A program made the translations under genes and the position numbers. From assembly GCA_024741835.1 (NCBI GenBank), contig JAENRP010000310.1, positions 6,783 through 52,282 on the forward strand: DNA of 45,500 nucleotides, given 5' to 3'. Under the pieces are notes generated by a model that worked only from the letters and a program-made list of their open reading frames with translations, made no database searches and had not been told where the DNA came from. The DNA is from Diplocarpon mali (taxonomy: Eukaryota > Ascomycota > Leotiomycetes > Helotiales > Drepanopezizaceae). Shown in pieces: positions 1 through 8,801 of the stretch (position 1 is its first letter; every line of letters begins with the position of its first letter).

Positions 1-604
1 GGTTGTGGTTGTGGTGTGGTGGTGTTTTGATGTTGTGGTGTTGGGTTGGGTTGGGTTGGGTCAGGTTTGGGTTTGGGTTTGGGTTTGAGTTTGGCTCGCT
101 GCGGCTGCGAGGTGGGTGGAGTCTTGGGGGAGAGAGAGAGAGGGAGAGGGAGAGGGAGAGGTGGCGGATGTATGTTGACATGGATGTATCCATATCTATC
201 TATCTATCTTTATCTACACGCACACATATTTAGACAGATAGACACACATTTAGACAGACACACACACATCTCACGCGCTTCCAGCTCTTCCCGCGGCCTG
301 CGGACAGAGGAGTCAAGAGAGGTCCAGGAACGAGCCGGGAGATGGCGAGAACCAAGAACTCCGAGGTGACAGATGGGTAGATGCTGCGCGCTGCACGAGT
401 GCTGAGATGATTTTGCTTCAACGCATCCGCACCGCCGACGCACCATCTACAGTGCCAGATGATCGGATCTCGCAGCACACTCAATCCACGCCCGAATGAT
501 CCAGTGGACTGGGTCCGGAGTACGCGAATACACTTCGCCCAACTCCTCGTCTATGCTACACACTCTTTTATACACCCCTCCAACCACTCTCACACCCCCC
601 CCAT
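1..604. other. intergenic, simple-sequence rich, no gene seen
   Basis: No supported gene. The first ~100 bases are G/T repeats with TTGGG units followed by TTTGGG units. A GA/GGGA-rich run lies at about 128-160, an ATCT-type run at about 194-212 and CA-rich sequence at about 250-270. A short imperfect tandem duplication containing the word TTTAGACAGA occurs near 225-262. The rest up to 604 lies downstream of the mL46 stop codon and probably includes its 3' untranslated region. Confidence 0.6.
40..95 (+). repeat. TTGGG / TTTGGG tandem repeat
   Basis: The first part has four TTGGG units in tandem (about 41-61) and the next part four TTTGGG units (about 66-90). The units resemble G-rich telomere repeats but lack the A of the usual fungal TTAGGG unit, and normal housekeeping genes follow. 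I read it as an internal G/T microsatellite, not a chromosome end. Confidence 0.7.
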
Positions 605-1934
605 CTACCTCTCCGCCAGCATGTTCTTCACATAACTAAAGTACCGGGCGCTGACATGCTTGCCCACCTCCTGCTTGGTCAGCCACTTGAAGTCGCGGTA
701 GCCGAGCGCATTGCCCGTGAGATCAGCCTGCCCAGCCATAATGCGCCCTTTCAAGAAGAAGTGCTTCTCGCCCATCCGCGCGAGCTGCGGAGCCTCCTCC
801 TGGGTGTATCTGGGGGGCACGATGTAGTGGCCGACGGGCACTTTTCCGACCACCCAGGTGTTCATGTTCACGCCTGCGGCTTCGACGATGATACGTTCTG
901 CGGCCTGGAGACTGTTAGCAGAGCCGATCTCGTTGGGCAGAGGCATAGACTAGATCCGACTCTAGATCCGGCGAGGCGGGACAGGCACCAAGTACACGTA
1001 GGAGATGAAAGCAAACCTGATGCAGATTCTCCCACCGGCCCAAATCCCCCACGGGAAATCCCCACCCGCCGTTCTCCCGCTGGACAAGCAGATACAGCGT
1101 TCTCGTCAACTGCCTATCCAGCCTCTTGACATCATTCACCCGATCGCTCTGCGTGAACCGACTGAGCGGCCTCTCAACCTCCACTTCGCCGGCACCAAGC
1201 TCCGCCGCTTCGCCCTCCCGAACCTCCACCGCGGCGCCGTCCTTACCTTCCACAGCGCGGACCTTGGCATCCTTCACCAAGCTTTCAATCACATATTTCG
1301 GCTCCGCGATTCCCATCTTGCCGAATCCCTCCCCCTCAGCAGGGGCAGCGTCTGAGTCCGACGACAGCAACTCATCATTCCACGCCTCGTTCCCGTGAGC
1401 CCGGTACCCGCCCAGCTCCCGCGCCGCAGCCCCGTTCCGCTCCTTCGCTTTGATCTTGCGGTCTGTGTCCGCCGGCGTGTCGCTCTTGAAGTAGAAATAC
1501 GGCGTGAAGGGCATCGCCAGACGCTCGTTCAGCCGTTTCTGGTAGAAGAAGAATGCTTTCTCGAAAGATGTCAGCGGCGCCGTGAGCAGCGGGGGGCGAG
1601 AGAGCAGGATCCCGGCTTTGGTGGTGTATTCGGGGGCGTGAGAGCTCGAGCTGGCGCTGACCGGGGGCGTGGTCTGGAGATGAGGAAGTGAGGAGTTGGG
1701 CGCTGCGTCAACGCCTTCGAGGGCGGTGGCCGCGGTGGACGAGTGTCTGCTCGAGAGAGAGCTGCTGCGGGACACGAGGTGCGAGACGCAGTCGGAGCAG
1801 ATTAGGGGATGGGGGTGTTGTCGTCGGGAACCTGGTGTTGTGAATATCAGCATGTCTCTTCCCACTGGACTTGCTGTGAAGAACTTGCGTATAACAGAAG
1901 CCGCAGCCTTGATCCCTCTACTGGAAGCCGTCAT
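605..1934 (-). CDS. mitochondrial large-subunit ribosomal protein mL46 (MRPL17 family)
   Basis: Structural protein of the mitochondrial 54S ribosomal subunit, with a Nudix-like fold. Two exons are inferred, 1934-1017 and 904-605, giving 405 residues. The 112-nt intron has a GTTTGC donor and a GCTAAC branch point close to a CCAG acceptor, in phase 0. Family features are the early block TKAGILLSRPPLLT, the segment FEKAFFFYQKRLNERL, and the Nudix-like stretch GGWGFPVGDL, continued after the splice by AAERIIVEAAG and NMNTWVVGKVPVGHY. The N-terminus is basic and rich in Ser and Ala, as expected for a mitochondrial presequence. I chose the Met at 1934 (MTASSRGIKAAAS) because it starts an amphipathic targeting-like segment. 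An upstream in-frame Met at 1979 and a downstream Met in MLIFTTPG are alternatives. Family assignment is firm; the exact start is not. Confidence 0.87.
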
Positions 1935-2938
1935 CTCGAATGTGTTGCAAGCTCCTCTTTGCCTGCAGAAGCTCGCCACGAGATATCCTCACGTTGTGGT
2001 ATCAACCATCGCCAAAATTTACCACTTACATAATCTCTGACCTTATCCACCAGTCTCAATTCATACTAGTGCAGAGAGTCCACGGTATATATAAAAACCC
2101 CTCGCGCCCCGACACCAGTTCCTTTAATCCACGGCATTCATTCTTATCTCCTGAACCTGCTTCATCCCAGAACGTTTAGGTCATTCAGAGGTGCCTAGAG
2201 AAACCTACTCAGGCTTTTTTCGCTAGCGTAACCCTCATTTCTCTACGGGACTCGTTAGATAGCGACTGTTGACAGACACGATCATTCTTCAGCTCCCGTT
2301 TGATGCGCTGCGCATCGAACGGAGGGAAAAGAGGACTACTGGCCGGGTCGTCAAGGAGTGAAGTTCTGCAGGCGACGACACCATGCACTTGGCGTGGCTC
2401 AAGACGTGCTGGCCGGGTCAACAACTACCTGCCATCACCTCCGTAGTTCGATACGCTCTTGCACTCGATCTTGTATGAACGGACGGACTGGTCACCATCT
2501 GTACTCGATCGGAGTTCAGCCCCAGTTCTGTTGTGCCTTTTCTCATGTGGCACGAGGAATGAGTGAATCAATTTCTGTTAGCTCACTGGCAGACGGGATG
2601 CCTGCGCCGTGATCATCTTCTCATAACCTATCACCACAGACACATTCGGTTGCGCATCGTGTTGCGCATCATTAAACAGGATATCCATTACACCTCGATG
2701 TCATCCAAGTTTGCGCAGTATCTAGCAATCCGTACAAAATCCTAGCAAACAATGCACCGTCATCACCGCAGACGCCTGGAGATGCTAACTATATCCAGCC
2801 GCGTTAACAGATAGCTCTGTTTATACTATTCTAACAAAGTCCGAACCTCGCAATAATGCCTCCTGTTCCGGGTATCTCTCATTTGCGCCTCGAAATCGAA
2901 AACAACCAGTTCGCCAATTCGTAAGTACGTCTTGCCCT
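1935..2938. other. intergenic between two minus-strand genes
   Basis: Contains the upstream region of the mL46 gene and the downstream region of the RING-PHD gene. A strong plus-oriented TATA element is present (listed separately). The first plus-strand ATG after it opens only a 47-codon ORF (2303-2446) with no recognisable similarity. No supported protein gene. Confidence 0.5.
2086..2097 (+). promoter_or_regulatory. TATA-box-like element
   Basis: TATATATAAAAA is followed by C-rich then CT-rich sequence that would suit a transcription start 30-60 bases downstream. No convincing plus-strand coding region follows, so it may drive a non-coding or very short transcript, or be accidental. Minus-strand use for mL46 is less natural because of its orientation. 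Confidence 0.3.
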
Positions 2939-5067
2939 TCACGCCGCCAACAACCGCACAGCGTTCGCAACTTCCGTTGAGGCAATCTTCCCCAGTTCTT
3001 TTCCGGATTCATCGTTAGTTCTCTGTTCGGCGGCAATCTCGTACAGCTTTCTCGATATATCCCGGTTGATATCAGCATATTGTTCTTTGGTGAGTTCGGC
3101 AGCTTTCCAGTGGGGTGCTAAAGCAGTCTTCACAATCCTGTTGATTCCTTCTTTGGCTTCAATTGACATGACTGCCCGAGAAGGCGAGGTATCCTCGGAT
3201 CGTGGTAATCTTACGGTCCTTTGTCTTGGGCGCGGTTGACGCAGCTCCAGAGGACGATCCTCGGAATTATTCTCTGGAAGCGACCGGTTGGGGGAGTAGT
3301 TTGCTGGAGGGAATATGGGTTCTACCCGAGATGTAAGCGGCGGTGACCTCGACCGGATACTTGTATAAGGTGGCGGAGTGATTGACATTGCACGAGGAGT
3401 ATGGTAAGGTGATGACGATGCAGGTGAGACGGCTGGAGATGAAAACTCCAGTGGCGGGCTAGTGACCCTTTTGGGGGCTGAACTCATCGTCGAAGGAAAA
3501 GGTGATCGTTCGTCGTCAGAGGTGTGGTTCGTCTCAACCTCTTTCAGGAGCGACGAGAGAAAGGAAGGTTGGCCGTCGGCGTCGTTCATGATTCGAGCGG
3601 TTGGTGAGCCTTGGCGGGGAACGTTTGTCGCACGGCTTGAGCTGGCCATAGAAGGCCCCGCAGACGCTTCTGGTCTGTCCAAAGTTCTCCTGGTTCGGGG
3701 TCGTTTTAACTTGCGTTCTGGCTCCGGTTGGACTGATGGTCCTTCTCGGGGCGACGCAGTGACTGACCCAGATTTTCGCTTTCTCCTGCCCGGGGCAGCT
3801 GTATCAAGCTCCTTTGCTTTTTCAAATGCGCCCCATGCTCTTGACTCTTCGGCTGTTTCAACCGGGGTTGGGGGTTGCTGGAGTCTTGATGGGGCAGCAG
3901 CACGGAAGACATCCCTGGCTCCTTGTCGAGTCGCGATTCTAAGCCTCCGCTGGTATTGGCCAAATTCTCTTCTTTCAATTGAAGTGCGTCGTTGGGTCTG
4001 TCGGTAGGTATTCAAAGCTTGGTCGTCGTCGGAGAAATCGAGGTCCAAGCCCGCGACGTCATGGATCCTACTGCTCACAAGACTCCAAGCGCCAAACCAG
4101 TGATCGTTTCTCACCCGCATGCGAGTTCTACGAGCACTGGCTTGGGTCCTAGGGGCGATCCTTCCCGAAAATAACAATTCAGTTGGAGCAGACGCAATAC
4201 TTTCGTAGGCACCTTGATCTGCACATTCCATACAGAACCAGTGTCCGTTGGGAACTCGGTCAAGACCAGTGCAGTGTGTGTGGTATGGGGCATCGCATGA
4301 GTCGCAGAGGAGAAGGACCTGAGATGGCCAAGTTAATAACAGTGTAACCGAAAAGATTTCCTCATCGTACAGCACGAAAACCGAGCTTGTCATGTTTCGC
4401 TGCACGGCCACGAAATTTTGGACGAAGAAACGATTGTGCGTACCTCTTCTTGGTCTGCGAACCCGCATATGGGGCAAGGCCGACTCTCCTCCTCCTCCTC
4501 ATTCTCATCGACCCAAGCATTCAAATCAAATTCGGCAACTTGTTTCTTATCTTCGACTTCGTATTCCGACAAAATACTTCCTGGACAAACTCGTTAGCAC
4601 CGGATCAATGTGGTGCTGCTTGTGCCTGCCCCAGTTTGCCGCTGGCTACCAGAGAATTTCAGCTCTGACAAGAATAATTCTGGGTCAGATAACCCAAATC
4701 ACTTGGATGATCGCTTGCGAACAAAAGATACCTCGCAATGCTGGGCGAATATATGGAGAAATATAAAGGGCATTGGAGGGTACATACCTCCAACCTTATC
4801 TAGTACCTCGACCAGATTGAAGGCCTGGCGGCAGATAGGGCAACTATTCGCCTGCTGCGACCATTCCCTTAAACATTCGTCATGTAGAATGTGGCCGCAG
4901 GGTTTAATGAGGGCAATAGCAAGACTGCTGGTTGTTGTGCCGGGATGTGGCGCTGACAGTCGTGCGGTTTGTGCCGCCACTTTATCCGCATCTCGAAGGC
5001 CATCGTGAGATGCTAGATCAGGAACAGCGTCCAAATCCTCAAGGCAGACAATGCACTGGTCAGCCAT
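2939..5067 (-). CDS. RING-PHD finger protein, Asr1/PHRF1-like (probable RNA Pol II CTD-linked E3 ligase)
   Basis: Three exons are inferred, 5067-4788, 4580-4444 and 4318-2939, giving 598 residues. The introns are 207 nt (GTATGT donor, GCTAAC branch) and 125 nt (GTACGC donor). Residues 5-79 form a RING-H2 finger: C5, C8, C57, H59, H62, C65, C76, C79, with a long insertion between the first and second ligand pairs. Residues 129-171 form a Cys4-His-Cys3 PHD finger: C129, C132, C144, C147, H152, C155, C168, C171. A long disordered Ser/Pro/Arg-rich middle follows. The last ~65 residues (from EAKEGINRIVKTALAPHW) resemble the C-terminal CTD-binding SRI-like region of animal PHRF1. RING followed directly by PHD is the layout of yeast Asr1, a ubiquitin ligase that binds phosphorylated RNA polymerase II. 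Nuclear role and substrate are inferred from that family. Confidence 0.85.
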
Positions 5068-5231
5068 GCTGACGAAAAGATTTGTGAGAGTGTGCGTCGA
5101 CGAATGAGGAAGTCATGAAAAAGTTGTGGTGTTATGTGGAGATAAACCGCAAATGAGGCTCGCGAGTTTGGGGGATGTTGGGGATCAGGTGGGTAGGCTT
5201 TTTGCAAAGGTCGGATAGAAGAGAGTTGAGG

Positions 5232-5261
5232 ATGGAGAATGGAGAATGGAGAATGGAGAAT
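5232..5261 (+). repeat. 7-bp tandem repeat (GGAGAAT)
   Basis: About four copies of a 7-base unit lie ~165 bases upstream of the RING-PHD start codon, inside its probable promoter. Confidence 0.8.
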
Positions 5262-5488
5262 CGCTGGCTGCGCAAGCTGCGGGTACGGGAGCTTCGCTTA
5301 GCTGGGGCTAGTGGCTGGAGCCAATCAAGGTGTCGGCCCCGCTTTTTTCCCTCTCACCATGGGTCCTCGTACTGGCCCTGGGCGGTCAAGAGACGCCGAC
5401 CGCCAGAAGGGGAATAGGGGGATGGGGGCAGGCGTCGCTGCCGAGGCGTGCTGCCGAGGCCGGCTGCTCAAGCAGTGACTCGTATCGA

Positions 5489-5545
5489 GGCTATTATGGG
5501 CTATGATGGGCTATTATGGGCTGTTGTGCTGTTGTGCTGTTGTGG
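5489..5545 (+). repeat. tandem repeats: 10-bp then 8-bp units
   Basis: Three copies of a GGGCTATNAT-type 10-base unit run directly into about three copies of a TGTTGTGC 8-base unit. Two different periods sharing the GGCT/GTGCT core suggest successive slippage from one seed. Confidence 0.75.
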
Positions 5546-6517
5546 GCCTGCCCAAACGTGGCACCGGATCGTGACTGAGCTTGGAAGGTTGCAGATGATG
5601 GATGGTACCAGGGCCAGATCAAGAGTCAGCACCGAACATCCAGAGCCCAAGGCAACGCGAGAGCGTGCACACCTGCCTGTATGACCAAATCGAACCAAGT
5701 CAAGCGTGTCTTAATTGACACTCAGCCTAACAGTATGCTAACCACTGTATCTCGTCGTAAAACACCAGGTACGTAGTGAAACTTGTGCCTTGGAGCGTGG
5801 AACTTGCAGGGCCGCGTTGGAGACAGCCGTCATGTGATCTCACCTTGATTTCCCTCTCGCAGGGGCTCATCATGGGTAGAGAGTCAGAGGGAGTTGAAAA
5901 CGCGAAGGTGGCGAGTCACAGGGACAAATAAAGGACTCAGATACCCAACAGGGACAAGCGTCTTCTGTAGTATGTGGCGAGGCAGCAGGAGGCGATTAAT
6001 CGCCTTAATCCTGACGATGCTTGCCGCTGGACAGCAGAGAACGTGACTGGTATTGACGTGGTCCAGGGATTTGAGGGAATATCGCAACAGCATCACTTAT
6101 ACCCTCACTCTTGGTTTCTATGGCTCGTCGAAGCAGAAACTTCTCTCTCAGCACCTATCCTGCAACAGACTCGGCTCTGTTCCACCTCTCTACACTGATC
6201 AAGGAAGGATTGTATGTATAGGGATCGCGAGGCGAGGAGGTGTTCGATTGCATTGGCTGAAATTGTTTTGCTGTGGCCTGTGAATCCAATTAGGTTGCAT
6301 CAACACGCATTCCCAGTCAACTTTTTTAAATTTCACCACGGTATCCACGACTCCGACGGTCGCGATGTAGGCACGTAGAATAGAACGAGGCTTGAGTTTG
6401 TATTGCTTGATTCAGTGCTCCTATTCGTGGAAGCAGCTTCGAAGTTCGTACCCGTCGCAGAGTGCAAATCCCAGACACCATAGCAAATGCCAACCGAAAC
6501 AACCCGTTCCCACCCCT

Positions 6518-7055
6518 CTAAACCTCAGCAATCTCTCTCAGTCGTCGAAGCGTCGATCGCATAGCCGCCGCAGCGGGTGTCCTATTGTACTTGTCAATTT
6601 CTTCCCTGCTTCTGGCCTACTGCAATTATCCATCCGTTTGGAAAGGTAATCGGGGGACCGGTGTACGTACGACACAGTGTACGCTCCTCCAGCGACAGTC
6701 TTATTGCACGACTTGCAATTCCAGATTCCGACGGAATGTCTCTTGACGTTGGTCTTTCCGCAAAACGTACAGACGTACTTGGCGTGCTGAGTGATTTCCA
6801 TCTTCTTAACCTGCTTTCGGAGGGATGCACCGTATCTGAACGAGGGCAAAGAAGCAGTCAGCAATCAGCTTTCATGCATCCTCACACACAACAAGGGCCA
6901 CCACAAAATCGACGGTGTGTCGGCGTGGGAATAATCGAGTTCGATACCGAGCTCCGGATTGCGCGTGACGGGCATTTTGCTCCAGAGAACTGTGATACTA
7001 CATACCTTGTGCCATACTTTCCAGTAACACCAACCTTCTTGGTTCTCTTCGTCAT
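6518..7055 (-). CDS. 60S ribosomal protein eL43 (L43/L37a)
   Basis: Three exons, 7055-7006, 6835-6671 and 6581-6518, give 92 residues, exactly the usual eL43 length. Introns are 170 nt (GTATGT donor) and 89 nt (GTACGT donor). The start [19 protein letters not shown], the core MEITQHAKY and the end [13 protein letters not shown] are diagnostic. Zinc ligands of the C4 ribbon are C39, C42, C57 and C60. It is a component of the large cytosolic ribosomal subunit. The gene is divergent from the 7342 oxidoreductase, with a 286-bp shared upstream region that carries AGCCCTAA and CACGTG motifs. The last exon encodes only 21 codons and would be easily missed; continuous reading from exon 2 gives a false C-terminus. 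Confidence 0.96.
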
Positions 7056-7152
7056 CTTGGCTGATTGAGATTTGATGAGCGGGTGTTCGGAAAATGGAAC
7101 GTTGTTGATAATTCTAAACTGCAACAGTGAATTTGCTGTGGGGTGGTAAGCG

Positions 7153-7160
7153 AGCCCTAA
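7153..7160 (+). promoter_or_regulatory. Tbf1-type site (AGCCCTAA)
   Basis: Exact match to ARCCCTAA, the telobox-like recognition sequence of Tbf1, about 100 bases upstream of the eL43 start codon. In several ascomycetes Tbf1 is a general regulator of ribosomal protein genes. Binding here is inferred from the match and context. Confidence 0.5.
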
Positions 7161-7195
7161 GGTAGAAATGTTGCGGCCTTAAATCCAGTGCTTGT

Positions 7196-7201
7196 CACGT
7201 G
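7196..7201. promoter_or_regulatory. Cbf1-type E-box (CACGTG)
   Basis: Palindromic CACGTG lies 35 bases beyond the Tbf1-like site and about 140 bases upstream of both divergent start codons. Cbf1 accompanies Tbf1 at ribosomal protein promoters in some yeasts. The same hexamer is bound by other bHLH factors, so the identity of the factor is not settled. Confidence 0.45.
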
Positions 7202-7341
7202 GTGCAGTCTTGGCATCCTGTCTATGATCTAGGGACTCTTCGGGTTGAGAGTTGTCGAAGCTTGATAAGTATTGATCTGAGCTCTCAATTATATTGCCCA
7301 GATACATATAATCGGCCATTTCTTCGGCGGACGGCGCCCCT

Positions 7342-8801
7342 ATGTCTCCTCAATACGATATTGTCGTGTTTGGTGCCACAGGTTATACGGGCAAACTCAC
7401 GGCTGAGCATATCACCAAGCATCTACCCACTGATTTGAAATGGGCCATTGCTGGGAGATCCAAATCCAAGCTGGACGCTGTTGCAGCAGAACTCAAGTCT
7501 CTTGTCCCCGATAGGATCCAACCAGGTAGGACTCAATCCCCTAATATCAAACTTGGCAACCTCATCATGAACACCAATTGACATCTCTTACCTCTTAGGA
7601 ATAGAGACTTGTCAACTCGACGATGCAGAGTTGAGCGCGCTGGCGAAGAAGACAAGGGTTCTCATTTCAACAGTGGGACCGTATGGAAGCTACGGAGAGC
7701 CTGCGTTCAAAGCCTGTGCTGAGAATGGCACGCATTACCTTGATGTCACTGGAGAAGTTCCCTTTGTATCTGCTATGATCAAGAAGTACGAGGCGACTGC
7801 GGTCAAAAATCGATGCATCATGATCCCTCAGATTGGCATCGACAGCGCGCCTCCCGATCTGGTCACGTGGACTTTGGTCGATATGGTCCGAAAAAGGTTC
7901 TCTGCGCCGACAGGAGAGGTTGTGGTGTCTGTTCATGATATGAGGTAAATACTTCCAAAATCATGTTACCATGCTAACACATGGCCAGTTCAACGCCATC
8001 TGGCGGAACCTTAAACTCGGTCCTTTCGCTACTGGATACTTACTCTTTGAAGGAAGTTGCTGCTGCTCATACAGCTGGCGGCGTGTCTCCTATTCCCGTT
8101 CCCAAAGGCCCCAGTAAATCTCTCCTCAATAGGATACTCGGAATTCGAACCGTCTCAGACCTCGGGATCCTCACTAGTCATCTAGGCGGAGCAGCAGACA
8201 GGCCAATAGTCTACCGCAGCTGGGCTCTTCTGGGCGGTGCCGATAATTACGGCCCAAACTTCCAATTCACAGAATACATGAAAGCGCGAAACTATCTGAC
8301 CGCCATCTTCATTCATTTCAGTCTCATGATCGGTACTCTTTTGCTCGCTTTCCCAGTGTTTCGCATGTTGGCTAGAAAGCTCGTTTACCAGCCAGGCGAG
8401 GGACCGACAAAGGATCAGTACAAGAACGATCGTGTAGAGTATCGCGGTATTGCCATCCCGGATGTGGCTACTCCAAATTCCCCCAGGGCTTATTGCAGAG
8501 CGAAGTATGAGGGCTCTTTGTATGCGTGTAAGTTACATTTTTCAATTCGCAGCAGCCAAGCCTAGGATGAGACCTCAGCTCAAGTGGGGCTCAATTTCCA
8601 AGGCTCTATAGACTCCATTATTTTTTCTGTTACTAACGATGCCTAGTCACTGGTCTCTCTGTTGCAGAGGCAGCCATCTCTATTCTGCGCGACGGACATG
8701 AGCTTTCTGGCGGTGTTTATACACCTGCATGTCTTGGTCAGAAATTTATTGATCGGCTAGAAGGTGCTGGATTCCAATTCGAAAGGAAGTTTTATGACTA
8801 G
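7342..8801 (+). CDS. saccharopine dehydrogenase-like oxidoreductase (SCCPDH family)
   Basis: Four exons, 7342-7525, 7599-7944, 7989-8527 and 8647-8801, give 407 residues. Introns are 73, 44 and 119 nt, the second with a clear GCTAAC branch point. The N-terminus has a Rossmann dinucleotide-binding motif, VVFGATGYTG, with G11, G14 and G17. It is followed by SCCPDH-family landmarks: AGRSKSKL, ISTVGPYGSYGEP, NGTHYLDVTGE, and IGIDSAPPDLVTW. A hydrophobic segment (about residues 280-305, LTAIFIHFSLMIGTLLLAFPVF) suggests membrane or lipid-droplet association, as known for human SCCPDH. The lysine-pathway enzyme Lys9 is a different, longer protein, so a role in lysine synthesis should not be assumed. 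The reaction and substrate are unknown. NAD(P) binding follows from the motif. Confidence 0.88.

Larger units (their letters stand above)
5068..6517. other. intergenic, tandem repeats, no gene seen
   Basis: Lies upstream of the RING-PHD gene and downstream of eL43. It contains two short tandem repeats (listed separately). Short open frames here lack ATG starts, splice partners or recognisable similarity. No tRNA-like B-box was found. Confidence 0.55.

Noticed and set aside
1..100. Telomere end
   Set aside because: Repeats lack the TTAGGG unit, are short and imperfect, and are followed by ordinary housekeeping genes.
5974..6198. 75-codon plus-strand open frame
   Set aside because: Opens with GTG instead of ATG, with no splice partner or similarity.
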